A program made the position numbers and the translations under genes. Source: Larix kaempferi (taxonomy: Eukaryota; Streptophyta; Pinopsida; Pinales; Pinaceae). From it: a stretch of 64,000 bases of DNA. Location of the stretch: positions 1,550,001-1,614,000 of the forward strand of contig BSBM01000200.1 in assembly GCA_027924585.1 (NCBI GenBank). The letters are read 5' to 3'. The notes under the pieces are model-generated. The model ran no database searches and was not told the origin of the DNA. It saw only the letters and a program-made list of their open reading frames with translations. Each line of letters opens with the position of its first letter. Within the stretch, counting starts at the first letter, position 1. Shown here piece after piece: positions 10,493 to 23,930 of this stretch.

Positions 10493-12613
10493 AAAAGCTT
10501 ACTTCCCTCGTTTTTTAAAATCACAACTTCTAGAAGGTTTACATGATTTCGTAAAAAACACGAGTTTTTAGAAAATGTGCTTTATTTCATAAATGGAATC
10601 TACAAAGTATGCACATTCTACGTCATAACGACTTTCTATAGTTTGCGAATTCGTCCGGAAAAAAGAAAAGCTTACTTCCACCGCTTTTTAAAATCACAGC
10701 TTCTAGAAGGTTTACATGATTTCGTAAAAAACACGAGCTTTTAGAAAATGTGCTTTATTTCATAAATGGAATCTACAAAGTATGCACATTCTACGTCATA
10801 ACGAATTTCTATAGTTTGCGCATGCGTTTGGAAATAGGAAAAGCTTACTTCCCCCGTTTTTTAAAATCATAGCTTCTAGAGGGTTTACATGATTTCTTAA
10901 AAAACATGAGTTTTTAGAAAATGTGTTTTATTTCATAAATGGAATCAACAAAGTATGCACATTCTACGTCATAACGACTTTCTATAGTTTGCGCATCCGT
11001 TTGGAAATAAGAAAAGCTTACTTCCCCCATTTTTTAAAATCACAGCTTCTAGAAGGTTTACATGATTTCTTAAAAAACACGAGTTTTTAGAAAATGTGTT
11101 TTATTTCATCAATAGAATCTACAAAGTATGCACATTCTACATCATAACGACTTTCTATAGTTTGCGCATGCGTCCGAAAATAAGAAAAGCTTACTTCCCC
11201 CGTTTTTTAAAATCACAGCTTCTAGAAGGTTTACATGATTTCTTAAAAAACACGAGTTTTTAGAAAATGTGTTTTATTTCATAAATGGAAACAACAAAGT
11301 ATGCACATTCTACGTCATAACGACTTTCTATAGTTTGCGCATGCGTCCGGAAATAAGAAAAGCTTACTTCCACCGTTTTTTAAAATCACAGCTTCTAGAA
11401 GGTTTACATGATTTCTTAAAAAACACGAGTTTTTAGAAAATGTGTTTTATTTCATAAATGGAATCAACAAAGTATGCCCATTCTACGTCATAACGACTTT
11501 CTATAGTTTGCGCATTCGTCCGGAAATAAGAAAAGCTTACTTCCAGCATTTTTTAAAATCACAGCTTCTAGAAGGGTTACATGATTTCTTAAAAAACACG
11601 AGTTTTTAGAAAATGTGTTTTATTTCATAAATGGAATCTACAAAGTATGCACATTCTACCTCATAACGACTTTCTATAGTTTGCGCATGCGTCCGAAAAT
11701 AAGAAAAGCTTACTTCCACCATTTTTTAAAATCACAGCTTCTAGAAGGTTTACATGATTTCCTAAAAAACACTATTTTTTAGAAAATGTGTATTATTTCA
11801 TAAATGGAATGAACAAAGTATGCACATTCTACGTCATAACGACTTTCTATAGTTTGCGCATGCGTTTGGTAATAGAAAAGCTTACTTGCCTCGTTTTTTA
11901 AAATCGCGGCTTCTAGAAGGTTTACATGATTTCTTAAAAAACACGAGTATTTAGAAAATGTGTTTTATTTCATAAATGGAATCTACAAAGTATGCACATT
12001 ATACGTCTTAATGACTTTCTATAGTTTGCGCATGCGTCCGGAAATAAGAAAAGCTTACTTCCAACGTTTTTCAAAATCACAGCTTCTAGAAGGTTTACAT
12101 GATTTCTTAAAAAACACGAGTTTTTAGAAAATGTGTTTTATTTAATAAATGGAATCAACAAAGTATGCACATTCTACGTCATAACGACTTTCTATAGTTT
12201 GCGCATTCATCCGGAAATAAGAAAAGCTTACCTCCACCGTTTTTTAAAATCACAGCTTCTAGAAGGTTTACATGATTTCTTAAAAAAACACGAGTTTTTA
12301 GAAAATGTGTTTTATTTCATCAATGGAATCGACAAATTATGCACATTCTACGTCATAACGACTTTCTATAGTTTGCGAATTCGTCCGGAAAAAAGAAAAG
12401 CTTACTTCCATCGCTTTTTAAAATCACAGCATCTAGAAGGTTTACATGATTTCGTAAAAAACACGAGTTTTTAGAAAATGTGCTTTATTTCATAAATGGA
12501 ATCTACAAAGTATGCACATTCTACGTCATAACGACTTTCCATAGTTTGCGCATGCGTTTGGAAATAAGAAAAGCTTACTTCCCCCCGTTTTTTAAAATCA
12601 CAGCTTCTAGAGG
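10493..12613 (+). repeat. Higher-order block, second copy of 7380-9500
   Basis: This segment keeps the marker order of the segment 3,113 bp to the left. It also serves as the first copy of the 13-unit period that follows (markers at 10647, 11111 and 11864 recur at 12897, 13361 and 14114, offset 2,250). It contains an accidental 113-codon frame at 12133-12474, made when an extra A in TTAAAAAAACACGAG corrected the frame between two monomers. Confidence 0.88.
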
Positions 12614-12849
12614 GTTTAAATGATTTCTTAAAAAACACGAGTTTTTAGAAAATGTGTTTTATTTCATAAATGGAATCAACAAAGTATGCACATTCTACGT
12701 CATAACGACTTTCTATAGTTTGCGCATCCGTTTGGAAATAAGAAAAGCTTACTTCCCCCGTTTTTTAAAATCACAGCTTCTAGAAGGTTTACATGATTTC
12801 TTAAAAAACACGAGTTTTTAGAAATTGTGTTTTATTTCATAAATGTAAT

Positions 12850-15420
12850 CAACAAATTATGCACATTCTACGTCATAACGACTTTCTATAGTTTGCGAAT
12901 TCGTCCGGAAAAAAGAAAAGCTTACTTCCATCGCTTTTTAAAATCACAGCTTCTAGAAGGTTTACATGATTTCGTAAAAAACACGAGTTTTTAGAAAATG
13001 TGCTTTATTTCATAAATGGAATCTACAAAGTATGCACATTCTACGTCATAACGACTTTCCATAGTTTGCGCATGCGTTTGGAAATAAGAAAAGCTTACTT
13101 CCCCCGTTTTTTAAAATCACAGCTTCTAGAGTGTTTACATGATTTCTTAAAAAACACGAGTTTTTAGAAAATGTGTTTTATTTCATAAATGGAATCAAGA
13201 AAGTATGCACATTCTACGTCATAACGACTTTCTATAGTTTGCGCATCCGTTTGAAAATAAGAAAAGCTTACTTCCCCCGTTTTTTAAAATCACAGCTTCT
13301 AGAAGGTTTACATGATTTCTTAAAAAACACGAGTTTTTAGAAAATGTGTTTTATTTCATAAATAGAATCTACAAAGTATGCACATTCTACATCATAACGA
13401 CTTTCTATAGTTTGCGCATGCGTCCGAAAATAAGAAAATCTTACTTCCCCCGTTTTTTAAAATCACAGCTTCTAGAAGGTTTACATGATTTCTTAAAAAA
13501 CACGAGTTTTTAGAAAATGTGTTTTATTTCATAAATGGAAACAACAAACTATGCACATTCTACGTCATAACGACTTTCTATAGTTTGCGCATGCGTCCGG
13601 AAATAAGAAAAGCTTACTTCCACCGTTTTTTAAAATCACAGCTTCTAGAAGGTTTACATGATTTCTTAAAAAACACGAGTTTTTAGAAAATGTGTTTTAT
13701 TTCATAAATGGAATCAACAAAGTATGCCCATTCTACATCATAACGACTTTCTATAGTTTGCGCATTCGTCCGGAAATAAGAAAAGCTTACTTCCACCATT
13801 TTTTAAAATCACAGTTTCTAGAAGGGTTACATGATTTCTTAAAAAACACGAGATTTTAGAAAATGTGTTTTATTTCATAAATGGAATCTACAAAGTATGC
13901 ACATTCTACCTCATAACGACTTTCTATAGTTTGCGCATGCGTCCGAAAATAAGAAAAGCTTACTTCCACCGTTTTTTAAAATCAGAGCTTCTAGAAGGTT
14001 TACATGATTTCCTAAAAAACACTATTTTTTAGAAAATGTGTATTATTTCATAAATGGAATGAACAAAGTATGCATATTCTACGTCATAACGACTTTCTAT
14101 AGTTTGCGCATGCGTTTGGTAATAGAAAAGCTTACTTGCCCCGTTTTTTAAAATCGCGGCTTCTAGAAGGTTTACATGATTTCTTAAAAAACACGAGTTT
14201 TTAGAAAATGTGTTTTATTTCATAAATGGAATCTACAAAGTATGCACATTCTACGTCTTAAGGACTTTCTATAGTTTGCGCATGCGTCCGGAAATAAGAA
14301 AAGCTTACTTCCAACGTTTTTCAAAATCACAGCTTCTAGAAGGTTTACATGATTTCTTAAAAAACACGAGTTTTTAGAAAATGTGTTTTATTTAATAAAT
14401 GGAATCAACAAAGTATGCACATTCTACGTCATAACGACTTTCTATAGTTTGCGCATTCATTCGGAAATAAGAAAAGCTTACTTCCACCGTTTTTTAAAAT
14501 CACAGCTTCTAGAAGGTTTACATGATTTCTTAAAAAACACGAGTTTTTAGAAAATGTGTTTTATTTCATCAATGGAATCGACAAATTATGCACATTCTAC
14601 GTCATAACGACTTTCTATAGTTTGCGAATTCGTCCGGAAAAAAGAAAAGCTTACTTCCATCGCTTTTTAAAATCACAGCTTCTAGAAGGTTTACATGATT
14701 TCGTAAAAAACAAGAGTTTTTAGAAAATGTGCTTTATTTCATAAATGGAATCTACAAAGTATGCACATTCTACGTCGTAACGACTTTCCATAGTTTGCGC
14801 ATGCGTTTGGAAATAAGAAAAGCTTACTTCCCCCGTTTTTTAAAATCACAGCTTCTAGAGGGTTTACATGATTTCTTAAAAAACACGAGTTTTTAGAAAA
14901 TGTGTTTTATTTCATAAATGGAATCAACAAAGTATGCACATTCTACGTCATAACGACTTTCTATAGTTTGCGCATCCGTTTGGAAATAAGAAAAGCTTAC
15001 TTCCCCCGTTTTTTAAAATCACAGCTTCTAGAAGGTTTACATGATTTCTTAAAAAACACGAGTTTTTAGAAATTGTGTTTTATTTCATAAATGGAATCAA
15101 CAAATTATGCACATTCTACGTCATAACGACTTTCTATAGTTTGCGAATTCGTCCGGAAAAAAGAAAAGCTTACTTCCATCGCTTTTTAAAATCACAGCTT
15201 CTAGAAGGTTTACATGATTTCATAAAAAACATGAGTTTTTAGAAAATGTGCTTTATTTCATAAATGGAATCTAAAAAGTATGCACATTCTACGTCATAAC
15301 GACTTTCCATAGTTTGCGCATGCATTTGGAAATAAGAAAAGCTTACTTCCCCCGTTTTTTAAAATCACAGCTTCTAGAGGGTTTACATGATTTCTTAAAA
15401 AACACGAGTTTTTAGAAAAT
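12850..15420 (+). repeat. Thirteen-monomer (2.25-kb) higher-order unit
   Basis: Markers show a repeated 10+3 pattern of GAATTCG-type units: 10647 to 12377 (10), to 12897 (3), to 14626 (10), to 15145 (3). Aligning at offset 2,250 also matches the AATAGAATCT unit, the GGAAACAACAAA unit, the ATTATTTCATAAATGGAATG unit and GTTTGGTAAT (11864 and 14114). Thirteen times 173 is 2,249. Confidence 0.88.
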
Positions 15421-15429
15421 GTGTTTTAT

Positions 15430-17010
15430 TTCATAAATGGAATCAACAAAGTATGCACATTCTATGTCATAACGACTTTCTATAGTTTGCGCATGCGTCC
15501 GAAAATAAGAAAAGCTTACTTCCCCCGTTTTTTAAAATCACAGCTTCTAGAAGGTTTACGTGATTTCTTAAAAAACACGAGTTTTTAGAAAATGTGTTTT
15601 TATTTCATAAATGGAAACAACAAAGTATGCACATTCTACCTCATAACGGCTTTCTATAGTTTGCGCATGCGTCCGGAAATAAGAAAAGCTTACTTCCACC
15701 GTTTTTTAACATAATAGCTTCTAGAAGGTTTACATGATTTCGTAAAAAAACACGAGTTTTTAGAAAATGTGTTTTATTTCATAAATGGAATCTACAAAGT
15801 ATGCACATTCTTCGTCATAAAGACTTTCTATACTTTGCGCATGCGTCCGGAAATAAGAAAAGCTTACTTCCCCCATTTTTTAAAATCACAGCTTCTAGAA
15901 GGTTTACATGATTTCGTAAAAAACACGAGTTTTTAGAAAATGTGTTTTATTTCATAAATGGAATCTACAAAGTATGCACATGCTACGTCATAACAACTTT
16001 CTATAGTTTGCGCATGCGTCCGGAAATAAGAAAAGCTTACTTCCCCCGTTTTTTAAAATCACACCTTCTACAAGGTTTACATGATTTTTTAAAAAACACG
16101 AGTTTTTAGAAAATGTGTTTTATTTCATAAATGGAATCAACAAAGTATGCACATTCTACGTCATAACGAATTTCTATAGTTTGCGCATGCGTCCGGAAAT
16201 AAGAAAATGTTACTTCCCCCCCTTTTTTAAAATCACAGCTTCTAGAAGGTTTACATGATTTCGTAAAAAACACGAGTTTTTCGAAAATGTGTATTATTTC
16301 ATAAATGGAATCTACAAAGTATGCACATTCTACGTCATAACGACTTTCTATAGTTTGCGCATGCGTTTGGAAATAAGAAAAGCTTACTTCCCCCCGTTTT
16401 TTAAAATCACAGCTTCTAGAAGATTTACATAATTTCGTAAAAAACACTAGTTTTTAGAAAAAGTGTTTTATTTCATAAATGGAATCTACAAAGTATGCAC
16501 ATTCTATGTCATAACGACTTTCTATAGTTTGTGCATGCGTCCGAAAATAAGAAAAGCTTACTTCCCCCGTTTTTTAAAATCACAGCTTCTAGAAGGTTTA
16601 AGTGATTTCTTAAAAAACACGAGTTTTTAGAAAATGTGTTTTATTTCATAAATGGAAACAACAAAGTATGCACATTCTACGTCATAACGACTTTCTATAG
16701 TCTGCGCATGCGTCCGGAAATAAGAAAAGCTTACTTCCACCGTTTTTTAAAATCACAGCTTCTAGAAGGTTTACATGATTTCTTAAAAAACATGAGTTTT
16801 TAGAAAATGTGTTTTATTTCATAAATGGAATCAACAAAGTATGCCCATTCTACGTCATAACGACTTTCTATAGTTTGCGCATTCGTCCGGAAATAAGAAA
16901 AGCTTACTTCCACCATTTTTTAAAATCACAGCTTCTAGAAGGGTTACATGATTTCTTAAAAAACACGAGTTTTTAGAAAATGTGTTTTATTTCATAAATG
17001 GAATCTACAA
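15430..17010 (+). repeat. Segment duplicated at 22.36-23.93 kb
   Basis: A run of about nine units with CTATGTCATAACG, GCGTCCGAAAATAAG, the GGAAACAACAAAG unit with CCTCATAACGG (15639), TTTTTTAACATAATAGC, TTCGTCATAA with CTATACTTTGC, and AAAATGTTACTTCCCCCC. The same order recurs about 6,928 bp to the right (CCTCATAACGG at 22567). The copy has interrupted the 13-mer periodicity here, since GAATTCG markers are 13 units apart across it instead of 10. Confidence 0.85.
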
Positions 17011-17011
17011 A

Positions 17012-18190
17012 GTATGCACATTCTACGTCTTAATGACTTTCTATAGTTTGCGCATGCGTCCGGAAATAAGAAAAGCTTACTTCCAACGTTTTTCAAAATC
17101 ACAGCTTCTAGAAGGTTTACATGATTTCTTAAAAAACACGAGTTTTTAGAAAATGTGTTTTATTTATAAAATGGAATCAACAAAGTATGCACATTCTACG
17201 TCATAACGACTTTCTATAGTTTGCGCATTCATCCGGAAATAAGAAAAGCTTACTTCCACCGTTTTTTAAAATCACAGCTTCTAGAAGGTTTACATGATTT
17301 CTTAAAAAACACGAGTTTTTAGAAAATGTGTTTTATTTCATCAATGGAATCGACAAATTATGCACATTCTACGTCATAACGACTTTCTATAGTTTGCGAA
17401 TTCGTCCGGAAAAAAGAAAAGCTTACTTCCATCGCTTTTTAAAATCACAGCTTCTAGAAGGTTTACATGATTTCGTAAAAAACACGAGTTTTTAGAAAAT
17501 GTGCTTTATTTCATAAATGGAATCTACAAAGTATGCACATTCTACGTCATAACGACTTTCCATAGTTTGCGCATGCGTTTGGAAATAAGAAAAGCTTACT
17601 TCCCCCGTTTTTTAAAATCACAGCTTCTAGAGGGTTTACATGATTTCTTAAAAAACACGAGTTTTTAGAAAATGTGTTTTATTTCATAAATGGAATCAAC
17701 AAAGTATGCACATTCTACGTCATAACGACTTTCTATAGTTTGCGCATCCGTTTGGAAATAAGAAAAGCTTACTTCCCCCGTTTTTTAAAATCACAGCTTC
17801 TAGAAGGTTTACATGATTTCTTAAAAAACACGAGTTTTTAGAAATTGTGTTTTATTTCATAAATGGAATCAACAAATTATGCACATTCTACGTCATAACG
17901 ACTTTCTATAGTTTGCGAATTCGTCCGGAAAAAAGAAAAGCTTACTTCCATCGCTTTTTAAAATCACAGCTTCTAGAAGGTTTACATGATTTCGTAAAAA
18001 ACACGAGTTTTTAGAAAATGTGCTTTATTGCATAAATGGAATCTACAAAGTATGCTCATTCTACGTCATAACGACTTTCCATAGTTTGCGCATCCATTTG
18101 GAAATAAGAAAAGCTTACTTCCCCCGGTTTTTAAAATCACAGCTTCTAGAGGGTTTACATGCTTTCTTAAAAAACACGAGTTTTTAGAAA
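17012..18190 (+). repeat. Third occurrence of the end of the 13-mer unit
   Basis: GAATTCG-type markers at 17398 and 17917 lie 2,772 bp (16 units plus 4 bp) to the right of those at 14626 and 15145, with the same three-unit spacing and the same intervening variants (CTTTCCATAGTTTGC, GAAATTGTGTTTTA). The segment therefore continues the 13-mer family after the interruption at 15.43-17.01 kb. Confidence 0.83.
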
Positions 18191-18319
18191 ATGTGTTTTA
18201 TTTCATAAATGGAATCAACAAAGTATGCACATTCTACGTCATAACGACTTTCTATAGTTTGCGCATCCGTTTGGAAATAAGAAAAGCTTACTTCCCCCCG
18301 TTTTTTAAAATCACAGCTT

Positions 18320-19880
18320 CTAGAAGGTTTACATGATTTCTTAAAAAACACGAGTTTTTAGAAAATGTCTTTTATTTCATAAATAGAATCTACAAAGTAT
18401 GCACATTCTACATCATAACGACTTTCTATAGTTTGCGCATTGCGTCCGAAAATAAGAAAAGCTTACTTCCCCCGTTTTTTAAAATCACAGCTTCTAGAAG
18501 GTTTACATGATTTCTTAAAAAACACGAGTTTTAAGAAAATGTGTTTTATTTCATAAATGGAAACAACAAACTATGCACATTCTACGTCATAACGACTTTC
18601 TATAGTTTGCGCATGCGTCCGGAAATAAGAAAAGCTTACTTCCACCGTTTTTTAAAATCACAGCTTCTAGAAGGTTTACATGATTTCTTAAAAAACACGA
18701 GTTTTTAGAAAATGTGTTTTATTTCATAAATGGAATCAACAAAGTATGCCCATTCTACGTCATAAACGACTTTCTATAGTTTGCGCATTCGTCCGGAAAT
18801 AAGAAAAGCTTACTTCCACCATTTTTTATAATCACAGCTTCTCGAAGGGTTACATGATTTCTTAAAAAACACGAGATTTTAGAAAATTTGTTTTATTTCA
18901 TAAATGGAATCTACAAAGTATGCACATTCTACCTCATAACGACTTTCTATAGTTTGCGCATGCGTCCGAAAATAAGAAAAGCTTACTTCCAACCGTTTTT
19001 TAAAATCACAGCTTCTAGAAGGTTTACATGATTTCCTAAAAAACACTATTTTTTAGAAAATGTGTATTATTTCATAAATAGAATGAACAAAGTATGCACA
19101 TTCTACGTCATAACGACTTTCTATAGTTTGCGCATGCGTTTGGTAATAGAAAAGCTTACTTGCCCCGTTTTTTAAAATCGCGGCTTCTAGAAGGTTTACA
19201 TGATTTCTTAAAAAACACGAGTTTTTAGAAAATGTGTTTTATTTCATAAATGGCATCTACAAAGTATGCACATTCTACGTCTTAATGACTTTCTATAGTT
19301 TGCGCATGCGTCCGGAAATAAGAAAAGCTTACTTCCAACGTTTTTCAAAATCACAGCTTCTAGAAGGTTTACATGATTTCTTAAAAAACACGAGTTTTTA
19401 GAAAATGTGTTTTATTTAATAAATGGAATCAACAAAGTATGCACATTCTACGTCATAACGACTTTCTATAGTTTGCGCATTCATCCGGAAATAAGAAAAG
19501 CTTACTTCCACCGTTTTTTAAAATCAAAGCTTCTAGAAGGTTTACATGATTTCTTAAAAAACACGAGTTTTTAGAAAATGTGTTTTATTTCATCAATGGA
19601 ATCGACAAATTATGCACATTCTACGTCATAACGACTTTCTATAGTTTGCGAATTCGTCCGGAAAAAAGAAAAGCTTACTTCCACCGCTTTTTAAAATCAC
19701 AGCTTCTAGAAGGTTTACATGATTTCGTAAAAAACACGAGTTTTTAGAAAATGTGCTTTATTTCATAAATGGAATCTACAACGTATGCACATTCTACGTC
19801 ATAATGACTTTCTATAGTTTGCGCATGCGTTTGGAAATAAGAAAAGCTTACTTCCCCCCGTTTTTTAAAATCACAGCTTC
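18320..19880 (+). repeat. Higher-order segment matching 13.30-14.86 kb at 29 units
   Basis: The AATAGAATCT unit (13361 and 18382) and GTTTGGTAAT (14114 and 19138) recur at offsets of 5,021 to 5,024 bp, which is 29 units plus a few single-base indels. The TTTAATAAATGG unit and the GAATTCG marker at 19650 follow in the same order. Confidence 0.85.
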
Positions 19881-21850
19881 TACAAGGTTTACATAATTTC
19901 TTAAAAAACACGAGTTTTTAGAAAATGTGTTTTATTTCATAAATGGAATCAACAAAGAATGCACATTCTACGTCATAACGACTTTCTATAGTTTGCGAAT
20001 GCGTTTGGAAATAAGAAAAGCTTACTTCCCTCGTTTTTTAAAATCACAGCTTCTAGAAGGTTTACATGATTTAGTAAAAAACACGAGTTTTTAGAAAATG
20101 TGTTTTATATCATAAATGGAATCAACAAAGTATGCACATTCTACGTCATAACGACTTTCTATAGTTTGAGCATGCGTTTGGAAATAAGAAAAGCTTACTT
20201 CCGCCGTTTTTTAAAATCACAGATTCTAGAAGGTTTACATGATTTGTTAAAAAACACAAGTTTTTAGAAAATGTGTTTTATTTCATAAATGGAATCAACA
20301 AAGTATGCACATTCTACGTCATAACGACTTTCTATAGTTTGCGCATGCGTCAGGAAATAAGAAAATGTTACTTCCCCCCGTTTTTTAAAATCACAGCTTC
20401 TACAAGGTTTACATAATTTCTTAGAAAACACGAGTTTTTAGAAAATGTGTTTTATTTAATAAATGGAATCTACAAAGTATGCACATTCTACGTCATAACG
20501 ACTTTCTATAGTTTGCGCATGCGTTTGGAAATAAGAAAAGCTTACTTCCCCTGTTTTTTAAAATCACAGCTTCTAGAAGGTTTACATGATTTCGTAAAAA
20601 ACATGAGTTTTTAGAAAATGTGTTTTATTTCATAAATGGAATCTACAAAGTATGCACATTCTACATCATAACGACTTTCTATAGTTTGCGCATTCATCCG
20701 GAAATAAGAAAAGCTTACTTCCACTGTTTTTTAAAATCACAGCTTCTAGAAGGTTTACATGATTTCGTAAAAAACACGAGTTTTTAGAAATGTGCTTTAT
20801 TTCATAAATGGAATCTACAAAGTATGCACATTCTACGTCATAATGACTTTCTATAGTTTGCGCATGCGTCTGGAAATAAGAAAAGCTTACTTCCCCCATT
20901 TTTTAAAATCACAGCTTCTACAAGGTTTACATAATTTCTTAAAAAAAAGGAGTTTTTAGAAAATGTGTTTTATTTCATAAATGGAATCAACAAAGAATGC
21001 ACATTCTACGTCATAACGACTTTCTATAGTTTGTGCATGCGTTTGGAAACAAGAAAAGCTTACTTCCCTCGTTTTTTAAAATCACAGTTTCTAGAAGGTT
21101 TACATGATTTCGTAAAAAACACGAGTTTTTAAAAAATGTGCTTTATTTCATAAATGGAATCTACAAAGTATGCACATTCTACGTCATAACGACTTTCTAT
21201 AGTTTGTGCATGCGTTTGGAAATAAGAAAAGCTTACTTCCCCTGTTTTTTAAAATCACAGCTTCTAGAAGGTCTACATGATTTGTTAAAAAACACAAGTT
21301 TTTAGAAAATGTGTTTTATTTTATAAATAGAATCAACAAACTATGCACATTGTACGTCATAACGACTTTCTATAGTTTGCGCATGCGTCTGGAAATAAGA
21401 AAATGTTACTTCCCCCGTTTTTTAAAATCACAGCTTCTACAAGGTTTACATAATTTCTTAAAAAACACGAGTTTTTAGAAAATGTGTTTTATTTCATAAA
21501 TGGAATCTACAAAGTATGCACATTCTACGTCATAACGACTTTCTATATTTTGCGCATGCGTTTGGAAATAAGAAAAGCTTACTTCCGCTGTTTTTTAAAA
21601 TAATAGCTTCTAGAAGGTTTACATGATTTCGTAAAAAACACGAGTTTTTAGAAAATGTGCTTTATTTCATAAATGGAATCTACAAAGTATGCACATTCTA
21701 CGTCAGAATGACTTTCTATAGTTTGCGCATGCGTGTGGAAATAAGAAAAGCTTACTTCCCCCGTTTTTTAAAATCACAGCTTCTACAAGGTTTACATAAT
21801 TTCTTAAAAAACACGAGTTTTTAGAAAATGTGTTTTATTTCATAAATGGA
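19860..21850 (+). repeat. Trimeric (519-bp) block with CTTCTACAAGG junctions
   Basis: A diagnostic junction CTTCTACAAGGTTTACATAA appears at about 19880, 20400, 20918, 21437 and 21783. The first three steps are 518-520 bp (three units) and the last is 346 bp (two units). The variant TACAAGG breaks the CTTCTAGAAG palindrome in every third unit. One unit near 20790 lost a base in its TTTTTAGAAAATG region, which extends an accidental minus-strand frame. Confidence 0.85.
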
Positions 21851-22359
21851 ATCTACAAAGTATGCACATTTTACGTCATAACGACTTTCTATAGTTTGCG
21901 CATGCATTTGGAAATACGAAAAGCTTACTTCCCCCGTTTTTTAAAATCACAGCTTCTAGAAGGTTTACATGATTTCGTAAAAAACACGAGTTTTTAGAAA
22001 ATGTGTTTTATTTCATAAATGGAATCTACAAAGTATGCACATTCTACGTCATAACGACTTTCTATAGTTTGCGCATGCGTTAGGAAATGAGAAAAGCTTA
22101 CTTCCCCCCGTTTTTTAAAATCACAGCTTCTAGAAGGTTTACATAATTTCGTAAAAAACACGATTTTTTCGAAAATGTGTATTATTTCATAAATGGAATC
22201 TACAAAGTATGCACATTCTACGTCATAACGACTTTCTATAGTTTGCGCATGCGTTTGGAAATAAGAAAAGCTTACTTCCCCCGTTTTTTAAAATCACAGC
22301 TTCTAGAAGGTTTACATAATTTCGTAAAAAACACGAGTTTTTAGAAAATGTGTTTTATT

Positions 22360-23930
22360 TCATAAATGGAATCTACAAAGTATGCACATTCTATGTCATA
22401 ACGACTTTCTATAGTTTGCGCATGCGTCCCAAAATAAGAAAAGCTTACTTCCCCCGTTTTTTAAAATCACAGCTTCTAGAAGGTTTACGTGATTTCTTAA
22501 AAAACACGAGTTTTTAGAAAATGTGTTTTATTTCATAAATGGAAACCACGAAGTATGCACATTCTACCTCATAACGGATTTCTATAGTTTGCGTATGCGT
22601 CCGGAAATAAGAGAAGCTTACTTCCACCGTTTTTTAAAATAATAGCTTCTAGAAGGTTTACATGATTTCGTAAAAAACACGAGTTTTTAGAAAATGTGTT
22701 TTATTTCATAAATGGAATCTACAAAGTATGCACATTCTTCGTCATAACGAATTTCTATACTTTGCGCATGCGTCCGGAAATAAGAAAAGCTTACTTCCCC
22801 CATTTTTTAAAATCACAGCTTCTAGAAGGTTTACATGATTTCGTAAAAAACACGAGTTTTTAGAAAATGTGTTTTATTTCATAAATGGAATCTACAAAGT
22901 ATGCACATTCTACGTCATAACAACTTTCTATAGTTTGCGCATGCGTCCGGAAATAAGAAAAGCTTACTTCCCCCGTTTTTTAAAATCACACCTTCTAGAA
23001 GGTTTACATGATTTTTTAAAAAACACGAGTTTTTAGAAAATGTGTTTTATTTCATAAATGGAATCAACAAAGTATGCACATTCTACGTCATAACGACTTT
23101 CTATAGTTTGCGCATGCGTCCGGAAATAAGAAAATGTTACTTCCCCCCTTTTTTAAAATCACAGCTTCTAGAAGGTTTACATGATTTCGTAAAAAACACG
23201 AGTTTTTTGAAAATGTGTATTATTTCATAAATGGAATCTACAAAGTATGCACATTCTACGTCATAACGACTTTCTATAGTTTGCGCATGCGTTTGGAAAT
23301 AAGAAAAGCTTATTTCCCCCGTTTTTTAAAATCACAGCTTCTAGAAGGTTTACATAATTTCGTAAAAAACACGAGTTTTTAGAAAATGTGTTTTATTTCA
23401 TAAATGGAATCTACAAAGTATGCACATTCTATGTCATAACGAATTTCTATAGTTTGTGCATGCGTCCGAAAATAAGAAAAGCTTACTTCCCCCGTTTTTT
23501 AAAATCACAGCTTCTAGAAGGTTTAAGTGATTTCTTAAAAAACACGAGTTTTTAGAAAATGTGTTTTATTTCATAAATGGAAACAACAAAGTATGCACAT
23601 TCTACGTCATAACGACTTTCTATAGTTTGCGCATGCGTCCGGAGATAAGAAAAGCTTACTTCCACCGTTTTTTAAAATCACAGGTTCTAGAAGGTTTACA
23701 TGATTTCTTAAAAAACATGAGTTTTTAGAAAATGTGTTTTATTTCATAAATGGAATCAACAAAGTATGCCCATTCTACGTCATAACGACTTTCTATAGTT
23801 TGCGCATTCGTCCGGAAATAAGAAAAGCTTACTTCCACCATTTTTTAAAATCACAGCTTCTAGAAGGGTTACATGATTTCTTAAAAAACACGAGTTTTTA
23901 GAAAATGTATTTTATTTCATAAATGGAATC
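22360..23930 (+). repeat. Second copy of 15.43-17.01 kb
   Basis: This segment repeats the variant order of the segment about 6.93 kb to the left, including the pair CCTCATAACGG and CTATACTTTGC and the GTTACTTCCCCCC variant. Private differences include GGAAACCACGAAG and GCGTCCCAAAATAAG. At its right edge the sequence switches to match 18.9-19.4 kb. Confidence 0.84.

Noticed and set aside
16106-16447. Minus-strand ORFs (16106, 20666, 40305, 45618, 46186, 47743, 48262, 52464) as genes
   Set aside because: They are the reverse reading of the same monomers, overlap the plus-strand frames, and show no sign of coding selection.
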